DNA from: Owenia fusiformis | Taxonomy: Eukaryota > Annelida > Polychaeta > Sabellida > Oweniidae | Direction: 5' to 3' | Length of the DNA stretch: 64,000 nt | NCBI GenBank assembly: GCA_903813345.2 | Contig: CAIIXF020000006.1 | Span: 16,804,348-16,868,347 of the forward strand | Shown: one piece after another, positions 14,998 through 26,647 of the stretch | Numbering within the stretch: the first letter of the stretch is position 1 | How the letters are laid out: every line of letters starts with the position of its first letter | Translations under genes and position numbers: made by a program | The notes under the pieces: model-generated | Told to the model about the DNA's origin: nothing | The model's input: the letters and a program-made list of their open reading frames with translations, nothing else | The model's database searches: none

Positions 14998-15284
14998 TTT
15001 TAATTTATATAAATAACCGTAAGCTTACTAAGAAAAATATTTGAATGATCAGTTGAAATAAAATGCAAACTTTTCACCAATAGTGTGTGACATCATATTC
15101 CATCACGTGGAGATGTTGTCGTTACTCTGTTATCATGGATACAATATAAGGGTATTGTGCAGTACATGACGTTACAATCGCTATTATATCCAAGACGCTA
15201 ATGCGCCATTTTGTTTCTTCGCAAAGGGTGCATTGACTTTTATTTCCCGCCAAATATCCACGTGGAAGATCAGCATCATTGACC
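14998..15284. promoter_or_regulatory. bidirectional promoter between CFAP97D1-like and CATSPER4
   Basis: 287 bp separate the two divergent start codons. It holds an X-box-like site (15129-15142), CACGTGG words at about 15105 and 15259, a CRE-like TGACGTTA (15167-15174), GCGCCATTTTG at about 15203, and TTTCCCGCC (E2F-like, from 15243). No TATA box stands at a convincing distance. Shared control of two sperm-axis genes is inferred from layout and motifs. Confidence 0.65.
15129..15142. promoter_or_regulatory. RFX X-box motif
   Basis: GTTATCATGGATAC matches the X-box consensus GTHNYYATRRNAAC at all positions but one (T for A at the 12th). X-boxes bind RFX factors that drive ciliary and spermatogenic genes. 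It lies midway between two sperm-flagellum genes. Confidence 0.6.
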
Positions 15285-18200
15285 ATGGCCTCTGATCCAG
15301 ATAAAAGGCCGGTTAGCCCCGCTTCAAACAGGTTTAAAGGGGTAAGTTATTTGAATGTGAAAGCGTACAAGCTTAAAATGAGCGATGATATTTGATGTCA
15401 TTATTTAGATTTGGATAATTAATTTAAAATGAAGTTAAACTAAGGCATGGCATTGAAAGCCAGTGTCTTAATTTGATTAATTCTATTCCAAACAAATGAC
15501 CATAGGTTCTTGTACTCTTTACTATTACTCTTTTTATTTAGAAAGTAAATCAAATGATGATTGCAAAGGTAGCGACAATGGGTGCGACGAAGGTAACTGC
15601 GGAAGAGAAGCTGAAACGAGATTCGGAAGAAAATAAAGCGCAAACTGAAGCTCAAAAACACATTAAAGATGTGAGTTTTAAATCGATTCTATAAATACAG
15701 TAAAATGAAACCGAAGTAGAGTCTCCCGGACATATAAATGTGTTACTCTTAGCATAGGTTCCTTTAATAGTTGCTTTTAGTTAATTTTGAAACAGACGAT
15801 TGAAATATATAGTATGCCTTTTTAGCGATTCAAAAGTCTGAAAGGTGTGTGGTCACTGGCGGCCAAGCGAAAAACGGCTGGACCTGGCGTAGAAGTGTAA
15901 GTAAACAAATCCTACTTTGTACCATTCTTCGACTGAATGATTTATTTCCATATGCGGTGTAACTTGTCAAATGAGTATATATACATGAATTAAAGGGGTG
16001 CATTATTGAACAGAATCTTCATTAATACCAATAATCATAAAGTAGCTCGATGAGATATAAATTAGTAAACATTGTCTTTCTTACTATCAATTGTTATGCT
16101 GAGTTTGAAATATACATAGTTGGTGTAGAACAGGATATTCACTCGGGAAAATATTTTGCACTATTTCCCTCAATGGCACTGTTTGTATATCAATTTACAG
16201 GGAGCCTGATGTAAGGAGGAGGTTTCTCTTTGATGACGCTGCAGTAAGTGACTGTTTTTAATTGATAAAAGATAGTTTGCATCTAAAGACGATCAAAATT
16301 AATTGGCGTTTCAAAATGATTTGGACAAGACTTCTATGACAAAGTCGTCTATGTAAAATAGCAGCTCCATCGTGATTCGAGATGCATTCCATATCCAAGT
16401 TACATTTTCAGCTGAAACAAGGGGCATCGCTGAATGATTTGTTTGTTTCTGAGGAACCACCGGAGATCGATTTCAAAGACATCGTTGATCAAGACGATAC
16501 TTTCGTTGAGGTGTTTGTCTCACAGGAGTTGGTGGGAAATATGGTGGACAGTATATACTTCAGGTAAACGGAATTAAAGAGAATACCAACAATGGCCATC
16601 CTTGCCTTTGGGAAATGTTCTACCATCCCTCGAAATAAAACACATGTTCAATCACTACCAGTAATAATATTGGTATTAAAGTAAACCCCTGTAAACACAT
16701 GGTGTTTCTCATTTCAGATCTGTGATCACCGGTCTCATTGTCATCAACTCAATTCTTATTGGACTACAGACAGACGAACAAATGGTAAGAATTGTTCGTC
16801 CTTGGAATTGAACAAATACATGTTGTTCTCTGGGAACAAATAACTATGATACAGTAATGTAATACAGGGTGGTCAGAAAACGGAAACGCTGGCGCAGTTT
16901 TCCCCAAATCTTTGTTATTTTAGGATTTACTCCTTCATATTTGGTACATTTGTACACCATTCAATTTCCAACCAGCGTACTGCATTTAATGACTATCAGA
17001 CATATAATCACAATGTTACAGCACTTTAAGCAACATGCCCCGTTGGCCAATATTGCATTTTAGGCAACCCTGTACATGTCGTCCAAAATGTCCCTACCTG
17101 ACTTCTATCTGTGGGGATAAGTCAAAGATATTGTTCGAGAATGACCAGAGGATAATTGCAGATGTCAAAAAAGGAGATCATCCGTGCCATTCAGCCCATA
17201 TATACCTGCTGAGGAATGCAGTCAGATCATCAACAAGTTGTTCAGGTTTTTTGACAACTTGTTCAGGTTTGCCAATATCGTGATGATGGCCACACCTGAC
17301 CCGTGTTGTTCAAAGTGCTGTAACATTTTTGACCACCCTGTATATCGAGAATATGATATTACGGTTATACTTTGCATCGTATTCATCACGTTTCAGTCTG
17401 TTGACTACGCCTACGTGTTCTCGATATTCGACAACTTTGTTCTCACGATCTTTGTGTGTGAGTTGATCATCAAGTGGTTCCACGGGTTCTGGATCTTCTG
17501 GAAGACCGGCTGGAATATATTGGACTTCGTTATTATCCTTGCACTGTTCCTCGGACCAAGTAGGCCTATGTGTTTTATGATCTAGCACAGTCTCCTTTTA
17601 TACCTGCAATTTTTGTTTGAGGTTATCTGTCATTTGGCAAACTGAAAAGTTTGGATTGGCCTAAAGGATCTAATTTGCTTTCGAATGTTTACGTCATGAG
17701 CAGTTTATGGCGAGAGTGGTCTTTAACAAAACCGTTCCACTCTCTCATGGAATATAAAAATGAAAATTTAATTGATACAAACGGGCTAAATAATTGGACT
17801 TATAGTGGGACAATATGTTAATAAAGGACTTGTTTTTGAAATCATAAAATATTCCTCGTGTTTTTAGCTCTCACATTCCTTGGTAGTAGTAGAATCCTTA
17901 GAATACTCCGGGTACTGAGGGCCTTTAAGAGTTTACGCAGTGTCAGTGCTTTGGCTGGCCTCTCTCTAGTCGTGCAGACCATACTTCAGTCCATACCAGG
18001 TATGTACGAGCTCAGCATAACATGCATACTTTGCAAGTGACTAGTGTACATTTTTGTCAGTTTTTCCATCTTCGTTTTCATTTACCACTCAGTTGTGATC
18101 TATGATAGCTATCTCCAAATGATCATTTTTTGTGGACGATGTTCGGCGGTCGGTGTCTGTCACAAATGGCAGGTGGTGTCATTTTATTTATTAAATGTCT

Positions 18201-21200
18201 TTATTAAAATGTAAAAATATTGTTCTGAAAAATTATGATGATTGACGATTATTTCTTTTTCACTAGATATGGTTAACATCATTCTTCTTCTGACTATTAT
18301 TCTTTTGGTGTTTGCTGTAGCTGGTGTCACATTGTTTAATAAAGAAGTCCCAGATAGGTTTGGAGATTTAGAATCAGGTAAGCCCGGTTTGTTCAGCCTG
18401 GGAATTATTCCAAGGTTCAGCAGAATCGCGCATTCTAAAAAGGACACGGTGGCTAAACTTGTTTCTTTTATTTAAGATTGCAAAAAGACTCAAAAATTAA
18501 AGGCAAAGACTCAAAAATTATAGGGTTGATCACATCTTTCAGATGAACCTGGTGATTGGGGTTCTATTAAGTTTTTTTTTATTGTTTTGTATTTTCAGAT
18601 ATTTCATGCTAAGAAGATTTTATGAGTGTTTCATGCCCTAACCATACCTTGATACGACAAACTTTCACGTGTAGACCCCTAAGGCATATAATAGTGTAAA
18701 AATTTATGTGTAACCTTATTTTTCTAAATAGCAGTTTTCTCTATTTACAGCTATGTTTTCGCTGTTTATATGTGTCACACAAGATGGATGGGTGGGGATA
18801 TTTGACAGATTCAAGGTAACAATTAGTTGATTGTTCCATTGTAATACAAGGCATTAACATTACAAAATGTCACCACCTAGTTGCTTACAGTATTATGAGT
18901 TCAGTTTTAAGTCAGATTTGAATTTCTGATGACTGAAAAAAAAGATTTTAAGTAATTTGAAGCAAGTTGAAAAAAAAACTTTTTTGACCTTGAGAATGTT
19001 AACTGCAGATCACCAACCGCTGATCACCAACCACCATCCACCGATCACCAACAGCTGCCTCAAAAAAATGGAGACCATAAGAATATGTCACCACTTTTTG
19101 TTGGTGACAAAACAACAACCATCTCTAATGTGATTGGTTGATTGTTCCATTGTGATACAACAATCGTCTCTAATGTGATTGGTTGATTGTTCCATTGTGA
19201 TACAACAATCATTTCTTATGTGATTGGTTGATTGTTCCATTTTAATACAACAACAACCATCTTTTATGTGATTGGTTGTTTGTTCCATTGTGATACAACA
19301 ACCATCTCTAATGTAATTGGTTGATTGCTCCACTGTGATACAACAATCATCTCTATTGTGATTGGTTGATTGTTCCATTGTGATACAACAACCATCTCTA
19401 TATAATGTGATTGGTTGATTGTTCCATTGTGATTCAACAACCATGTCAAATGTGATTGGTTGATTGTTCCATTGTGATACAACAACCAGCTCTTATGTGA
19501 TTGGTTGATTGTTCCATTGTGATACAACAATCATCTCTAATGTGATTGGTTGATTGTTCCATTCTGATACAACAATCATCTCTTTTGTGATTGGTTGATT
19601 GTTCCATTGTGATACAACCATCTTTCATGTGATTGGTTGTTTGTTCCATTGTGATACAACAACTATATATCATGTGATTGGTTGGTTGTTCCATTGTGAT
19701 ACAACAACCATCTCTTATGTGATTGGTTGATTGTTCCATTGTGATACAACAACCATCTCTATATAATGTGATTGGTTGATTGTTCCATTGTGATACAACA
19801 ATCGTCTCTAATGTGATTGGTTGATTGTTCCATTGTGATACAACAATCATTTCTTATGTGATTGGTTGATTGTTCCATTTTAATACAACAACAACCATCT
19901 TTTATGTGATTGGTTGTTTGTTCCATTGTGATACAACAACTATATATCATGTGATTGGTTGGTTGTTCCATTGTGATACAACAACCATCTCTTATGTGAT
20001 TGGTTGATTGTTCCATTGTGATACAACAACCATCTCTAATGTGATTGCTTGATTGTTCCATTGGTCAATGGGAGTTGATTATACCATTGTGATATAGCAA
20101 CTACTCGTCGCTATCCGGGGTGACATTATTATGTACTAACTTATATTCTGGAAATACATTTCAGGGCAAGTCCGAAGGTTTGCATATTGGAGGTGCCATA
20201 TATTTCTTCTGTGCAATTATGGTGGGAGCCTTCGTCTTTGCAAACTTGGTTGTTGCAGTCGTTGTTACAAACCTTGTGAGTTGATTTGTTTGTTTCAAAT
20301 AGTAACATGGTAGTGGATAGTAAGTTACATTCTGTATGACAAATACATCCCTTACAGCACTGAAGATAACTAGAGAATACAGTATTTAACATTCAGGATG
20401 ATGAAATTCAATTAACTTTGGGAGGATATTCCCTTTTATCCTACACTTAGTGTACTAAATGTATAATAACATTAAAAAATAAATTTGATATTTATTGGCA
20501 AAATGAATAACCGGAGGATATCGTGACGATATACTCCGGGCGGAGGATATCGTGACGATATACTCCGGAAACCCAATATGCGGAGGATATTGTGACGATA
20601 TACTCCGCTTGTTGACTTCCTGCCAAATTGACTCCATTTGGCATGAAATTCATTTTGCAATGATATTATACATTTAGTACACTCCTTGTAAGTGTAGGAT
20701 AATAAGAACATCCTATGATTTTTTTTAGAATATCATTTTAATCTACTCGGTGATATTGATATATGCACTCGTTCGCTTTGCTCTCTCGTGCAGATATCAA
20801 TATCACCTCGTAGATAAAAATGATATTCCTCAAAATCATAGGATATCCTATATTATCCCACGATTAATGTGTTATCTGTACAATAACAGCTATTGATATT
20901 TCTGATATTATTGAAATCCGTGTGATATTTTCCAGAAAATCGTTTATCAAACTCATATGCGTGTGATATCGTTTATCTCACGCATATCCGTGTGATATCA
21001 CATTTGCATTTCGCGCCACAATATTGTTGGAAATTAGGTCGGATAATTCATTCTCTTTTGAGAAAACAGGTCCGTTAATTTATTCTCTTTAAGTTTCATT
21101 GGTGTATTTAATTACGATTGTGTATATAATTTGATTAGAAGGCTGCTAACAAACGATTAAAAATGGTATTTATGACGAACTATATCATGTTATTTACTTT

Positions 21201-23986
21201 TAATTGTTAAAAAAAGTGTTTCAAATATTCAATTGATATTCTAATTTCTAGTTTATATTGTCTGCCAATGTCCTGGAAATTGGATCAGGACATCACAAGG
21301 TGATTGTAATCATGGGATAAACCCAATATCACATAATTTCTCGTGATATCATTTTATCGCCTCGTAGATATCAAATATCAACACTCATTCCCTTCGCTCA
21401 CTCGTGTTGATATTTGCTATCAACTCGGCGATAAAAATGATATCACTCAAAATGATGTGATATTCTGTATATTCTGTATTTCCTTTCTATATTTTAGGAA
21501 CTTGCTATGAAGGAGTTAAAGCAGGAAAATAAAGCACTGGAGGATAACCTGGCCCCAGCAGGGGTCAGCACTGGGGACAGTTCACACACTGATGCAGATG
21601 CAGTCAATATAGTAAAGCTGAAGGATACACAAGTAAAAGTTGACCTTACTGCACAGACTCCTATTCAACTTTCCGTAGGTGGCATATACATAAATAGAAG
21701 TGACCAATCAAAAGCACATTTCGAATCTCTCAAACTGAGCAGATTCTCCATTGCCTAATGTGATCTATTTGCTAAATGGACATGATTCTGGTCTTGGGCC
21801 CATTTAGCAAGAGTATATGTTATGCTAAACTCAGTTCAAGCCAAAGTAATGATTACAAGTTATATAAAGAAATGAATAACTCATCTTATTTCCATACATG
21901 TTCTGTCTTGAGAATAATAGACATATCATTGTTGATCATGAAGCAGACTGAAATGTTTTAGAATGTCTTGGGTTATTATCTTTTAAAGGAGTAGTATATG
22001 TGAATATTTTCTGTATTCATATTTGGGCAAAGCTTTCTTTTAAAGTACACCTTTCATATGTACTATGATTGCTAAACAATGACAGTTTTATTGAATATAG
22101 GAGCTGAAGTATGCTAGCACGGAGAAGCTTGAGAACTTCTATCTCATACTAACAGCCCTGGAGGAAAACCTGGCAGAATATCATCAGATAAGACAGGACC
22201 TAGAAAAGGTAGTTCAAGTTATCTTTCTCATTTAGCAAAATTAGATGTCCAATATCCTCGCCTTAAATTACTCCAACTAAGATAATCATGTAAAATACAA
22301 AACATTCTAGGGAGTAATCATTTTTTTAAACAACTACATTATACCTTTATGAGTAATGATATCCTTGGAAGAATCCTGGGTGGACACTATTGTTCGAACG
22401 CTAGATGACTGTATATGTTTATTCAAACCTATTTCATTCAATAACGTACCTTATACTTTTTCTGTATTCTTCACTTAAGGTGTTTGATGTTGTATGTAGT
22501 ATGACCCAACATTTCATTCAATGACATTGTACCTTTTCTGTATTCTACATTCTAGGTGTTTGATGTTGTATGTAGTATGATCCAACATTTCATTCAATGA
22601 CATTGTACCTTTTCTCTATTCTACACTCTAGGTGTTTGATGTTGTATGTAGTATGATCCAACATTTCATTCAATGACATTGTACCTTTTCTCTATTCTAC
22701 ACTCTAGGTGTTCGATGTTGTATGTAGTATGATCCAACATTTCATTCAATGACATTGTACCTTTTCTCTATTCTACACTCTAGGTGTTTGATGTTGTATG
22801 TAGTATGATCCAACATTTCATTCAATGACAGTCACATTCTACCCTTTCTGTATTCTACAATTTAGATGTTTGATGTTGTATGTAGTATGATCCAACATTT
22901 CATTCAATGACAGTCACATTCTACCCTTTCTGTATTGTACAATTTAGGTGTTTTATGTTGTATGTAGTATTATCCAACATTTCATACCTTTCCTGTATTC
23001 TACACTTTAGTTGTTTGATGTTTTATGTAGTATAATCAAACATTTCATTCAATAACATTGTACCTTTTTATGTGTTTGATGTATGTAGTATGATCCAACA
23101 TTTCATTCAATGACATTGTACCATTTCTGTATTCTACACTCTAGGTGTTTGATGTTGTATGTAGTATGAACACTCCTGACTCTGATGATGAGGACGAGAT
23201 TGACACATTTGATACAACAAACATTGATATTGAGAAGATTAAGGTAGGTGAACACTACAGTAAGTAGATCAATACATCAGCTTTACACTGTGCATAATTT
23301 GCACAATTTAAGATCAGATTCTGAGGGCAGAGCATTTCAAGCCTATTGGTAAATCCTTGTTGTTTTTATGCCTTGCCATATAAGAAAAAAAAATGGTTAA
23401 GCCAATTGTGGAAATGTGAAAAAACATGACATTTCTTATATTATTTAAGATAAAATGTGACATTCTGTCATAATTCCAGATAAAATGTAACATTGATTCT
23501 GTTATATTATTCCAGATAAAACATAACATTCTGTCAAAATATTCAATATTATAAAATGTGACATTGATTCGATTCTGTTATAATATTCCAGATAAAATGT
23601 GACATTCTGTCATAATATTCAATAAAAATGTGACATTGATTTTGTAATAATATTCCAGATGAAATGTGACATTGATACTGTTATAATATTCTAGATAAAA
23701 TGTGACATTCTGTCATAATATTCAATAATAAAAAATGTGACATCGATTTTGCTATAATATTCCAGATAAAATGTGACATTCTGCTATAATATTCCAGACA
23801 AAAGGTGACATCATATCAAATCTGATTGCACTTGAGAAGCAGCAGCAGCTGACATCCGACAACGCTGGTACCATGTCTGATGTCATTAAAAGTGCTGTGC
23901 GAGATGAGCGCAAACAACTTGAGCGTCAATTCAAGAAAAAGAGAGGAAGCACTGTGTCGCTTACAAAACACGATGACAAAAGCTAA
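15285..23986 (+). CDS. CATSPER4: sperm cation channel subunit CatSper4, 15 exons
   Basis: Exons: 15285-15341, 15542-15670, 15826-15896, 16201-16243, 16412-16563, 16718-16784, 17397-17559, 17868-17999, 18267-18377, 18751-18815, 20165-20275, 21498-21632, 22101-22208, 23145-23243, 23798-23986. Phases agree throughout, giving 543 aa (human about 470). The first 165 residues are hydrophilic. S1 is at about 150-165 (VITGLIVINSILIGLQ). The S2-S3 part includes FDNFVLTIFVCELIIKW and GFWIFWKTGWNILDFVI. S4 at about 236-251 has Arg/Lys every third residue (RILRILRVLRAFKSLR). S5 is DMVNIILLLTIILLVFAVAG. The pore filter is TQDGW (318-322) and S6 is IGGAIYFFCAIMVGAFVF. The C terminus has the family block ENFYLILTALEENLAEYHQI and a basic tail. 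CatSper1-4 form the alkalinisation-gated Ca2+ channel of the sperm flagellum. The E12 donor (CAA|GTAAAA) is the weakest border. The S1-S2 linker is short, so a small exon could be missing between 16784 and 17397. Confidence 0.93.
16865..17340 (+). mobile_element. decayed Tc1/mariner-type element in CATSPER4 intron 6
   Basis: Ends CAGGGTGGTCAGAAA and TTTTTGACCACCCTG are inverted and flanked by TA on both sides. The inside encodes broken pieces of a transposase C terminus (SLPDFYLWG, then VKDIV and KKEIIRAIQPIY) with stops and frame changes. It sits 56 bp before exon 7. Confidence 0.75.
19085..20095. repeat. ~45-bp minisatellite in CATSPER4 intron 10
   Basis: More than 20 tandem copies built on TGTGATTGGTTGATTGTTCC and ATTGTGATACAACAACCATC, with small variants and a higher-order repeat (19100-19290 resembles 19780-19940). 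Reverse-strand frames reading MEQSTNHIRDGCCIT arise from the array and are not genes. A diverged unit also forms the intron's own 5' end (18811-18850). Confidence 0.92.
20436..20702. mobile_element. MITE-like element with three internal dyads, CATSPER4 intron 11
   Basis: Arms of about 38 bp: TTATCCTACACTTAGTGTAC from 20436 pairs with the complement ending at 20702. Inside stand three copies of a near-perfect dyad (20511-20540, 20541-20568, 20581-20607), each CGGAGGATAT.GTGACGATAT followed by ACTCCG. Confidence 0.75.
20729..21465. repeat. cluster of AT-rich hairpins built on GATATC words
   Basis: Two long imperfect hairpins, 20729-20828 and 21340-21462, share the stem ATATCATTTT.AT.., closing ATAAAAATGATAT, and loops rich in CTCGTTCGCT or CCTTCGCTCACTCG. 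A smaller dyad with GTGTGATATC lies at 20950-21002. Probably nested foldback elements in intron 11. Nothing coding. Confidence 0.6.
22477..23144 (+). repeat. 76-82-bp minisatellite copying the exon 14 splice acceptor
   Basis: At least eight units with starts about 76 bp apart (22481, 22557, 22633, 22709, 22785) or 82 bp apart (22867, 22949), then irregular. Each contains CACTCTAG or a variant followed by GTGTTTGATGTTGTATGTAG, which is also the real acceptor and first 20 nt of exon 14 (23145). The unit then diverges to TATGATCCAACATTTCATTC. Confidence 0.9.
23437..23797 (+). repeat. irregular minisatellite copying the exon 15 splice acceptor
   Basis: Repeated TATAATATTCCAG / ATAAAATGTGACATT units in intron 14. 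The last one merges into the true acceptor of exon 15 (ATATTCCAG at 23789-23797), whose exon begins ACAAAAGGTGACATCATATC, a diverged unit. Confidence 0.8.
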
Positions 23987-24359
23987 AAAGATTAACATTA
24001 CTAACACTGAACATTTTGGTTCCTGTAAGCACCATAATTTTCACATTGTTTGGTAATCCTCCATATGCAGAGATTAGGTACATGTAGTTCCTTTCCAATA
24101 TGGATCAACTCTGGGTTTGGAGAATGGGATTGTTTAGTATGCAGGACTGTGAATTAAAATTGTTGTAATCATTTTCATTTTTAATATCATCGATGCAATT
24201 ATGGAAGCGGAGAGGAATATGGTAGACTCCCTAATTGACTTTTAACCACTGGGAATGTGTGTAGATACACATGTGGGAGTGCATTGACAAATGCAACTAA
24301 GCCTTTCTATTCTGATCTTCACTACTCAGACAGTAAATCAAGTCAAGTAGTAGTGAAAG

Positions 24360-24365
24360 AATAAA
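24360..24365 (+). terminator. possible CATSPER4 polyadenylation signal
   Basis: AATAAA 374 bp after the stop, followed by T-rich sequence. No better signal lies closer to the stop. Confidence 0.4.
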
Positions 24366-24618
24366 TTCATATTTATTTTTCAATTTTTGTTATAATTATG
24401 CATCAATTTATAATGCATATGCATACCTTACAACCATAGATCCCAGTAAGTACCATAGTAAAATTAAAGGGACCATTTCCCTCAAAATCAAAATGAAAAA
24501 CAATATATTAAATACATGCACTAACAAAGTGCATTTCATGCGTTATCTAACATTATTTCATAAATAAATTAAATATTATCAATGAATCATATAAAATCTA
24601 CCTCATGCACCTATAGTT

Positions 24619-24779
24619 AAGGAATAAAGACTGAGATCCTATGATTTGTTGTGAAATATATGACTGAAAATATTATTCTGTTCATTGTTAGAAGACCAAA
24701 ATCACGTAGAAATACCCAGAATAAAGCCTGAGGTTATATATTTCGCCACAAATCATAGATTCTCAGTCTTTATTCCTTA
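24619..24779. repeat. foldback element with ~45-bp arms
   Basis: AAGGAATAAAGACTGAGA from 24619 is the complement of TCTCAGTCTTTATTCCTT ending at about 24778; pairing extends through ATGATTTG/CAAATCAT. A third arm, diverged, lies at 24940-24995. Non-coding. Confidence 0.7.
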
Positions 24780-24995
24780 TATACATTTGCCATAAATCAT
24801 CAGGTCTTTGTTATGATTCTTATATGATAGACCAGAAAAACACTACGGTATTTGAAATTTATCGGTTCATACATACTCAATTACAGATCAGTAAATCAAT
24901 TGTTCTAGTTATTGTGATGTCATGTACCATATTAGAATTAAGGAATAAAGACCGAGATTTTATAATTTATGGCATAATATATGACAGAAAATTTT

Positions 24996-26647
24996 ATTCA
25001 TACTCCAATATAGACCACTAAATCAATTGTTCTAGATATTGTGACGTCATGTATCATATAATTAGAATATTGTTCATACCATTCATTATCAAGGCATGCA
25101 CACTATTGGGAATATTTTAAATTCTTTGTACTTAACTGTTTTAAAATACATGTACATCGTAATTACTATATGTTCATTTTGTTGAAGATGGATGAAAAGA
25201 CATTTTTATATTTTACTGAAACAATTACCCTAGATTATAGCTAATTATGCTAATAAGTCGCATGTTTCTGTCACAATAGATAATAAATACAATAAAATCA
25301 ATCTTTATGTTCTATTAATGTTGCATGGAGTCAGTTTGCAAGGACAATGGGAGGGGGAGACATTATAAGGCCAACACATTATTTTGAAAGCAAACTAGTA
25401 CTCTAAATATTTTGTAAATGGAATTCTCAATTGCACCACATGTTTATATGTTGAATTATGGATTCAAATTATTATTAACCTCTGAGGTGTGAAGAGATTT
25501 CTTGTAAACATGAGAAATAACCTTGAAGCCCAGGGTGACAAAATGATTTGTCACAAATTCTTTCACTAAAATTGTTCTAATTTGGACAAATTTCATCCAA
25601 TTTACACAAAAAAGTTTTAAAATGTGTAGAAATGATCCCTGCCAACTAATTTCACTAAATTAAGCATCACCTGTTGTATATTAGTATGTAGTAAAATGTC
25701 AAAAGCTGGCAAAAATGAAAAATTCTCTGATTTCAACCAACCTGGGATTCAAGAGGTTATATAACACTAATGTTACTACATGTATATTTACTATATAAAC
25801 CTAGCCTCCACTTAAGTAAATGAAACAACCTCATCAGTTCTATATGCCTTTGCATTAATCATCAACTTTCAACCCGTTTACATTTTCTGAATTTTTCTGA
25901 TACGTCTACTGTACAAAAAGCATTTTAGTTTACTGGCACTTAATCTAGATAAGGCAAAACGGATGAAAATGCACAAGGATGAATAAGGAGTAGACCTTTA
26001 AACACTTGGATTTTGTACATGTGGGGACTCTTCGCTCAATCACGACTTTTTAGAAAATATTTTGTTCAAGATGTACCCTTATCCAGTACTGTAATATTAA
26101 TAATAGTGTCAGATATTTGTTCCTTGGTTTTCCTGACAAAAAATGTTAATAACAACTGTACAACTTGCAATAGCAAGACCCTCATAATATTCAAAATATA
26201 TCTTAAAGTGGCCCAACCTCTGAATAACTCCCCTAAAACATAATGATCTATTTTTGGTGTATTTTAGGAACAGTTAGAGGTTGGGGCACTTTTACAACAC
26301 TAAAGTACACTGAAGTATAGTTTAACTTTAGACATACAACAATATGTAACAGCAAATGCATTTTTAAAATGGAAAACCTGGTTATCATTTATATTTCATG
26401 GCCTGTCTTATTTTGATTTTGTCCATAAACTGTTTTCCAATTTCTACCAAAATATCTTTAAAAATACCTGAAAATCCTAATCTTCTGGTATCCCTACATG
26501 TTCAAACTTTTATATATACTTTATTCCCTCTTCTTTTTATACATTTATTTTGCATTTAAATGTTGCCACACCATACCCTTAACATTTCATTCACATGTGT
26601 TTCATGTGATAAAAAATTGAAGCAAACAACCGTTAACCTGGGAAGCT
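24996..26647. other. no gene seen; intergenic
   Basis: AT-rich and without a recognisable exon on either strand. The sequence 24890-25070 carries a short duplication (AATCAATTGTTCTAG.TATTGTGA occurs twice). A small hairpin at 26203-26294 pairs AAGTGGCCCAACCTCT with AGAGGTTGGGGCACTT. The part nearest 26647 is probably 3' UTR of the TBC1D9-type gene; minus-strand AATAAA candidates stand at about 26520 and 26544. Confidence 0.4.

Noticed and set aside
17035-17283. Possible extra CATSPER4 exon between exons 6 and 7
   Set aside because: The coding similarity here is to a mariner-type transposase, and inverted ends with TA flanks bracket 16865-17340.
19088-20061. Several minus-strand frames of 83-134 residues reading MEQSTNHIRDGCCIT repeats
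   Set aside because: They follow the ~45-bp minisatellite of CATSPER4 intron 10 (unit length a multiple of three keeps frames open) and have no start or splice support.
19085-20095. CRISPR-like array (regular repeats)
   Set aside because: Repeats abut without unique spacers and lie in an intron of an animal gene; the same goes for 22477-23144 and 13570-14400.
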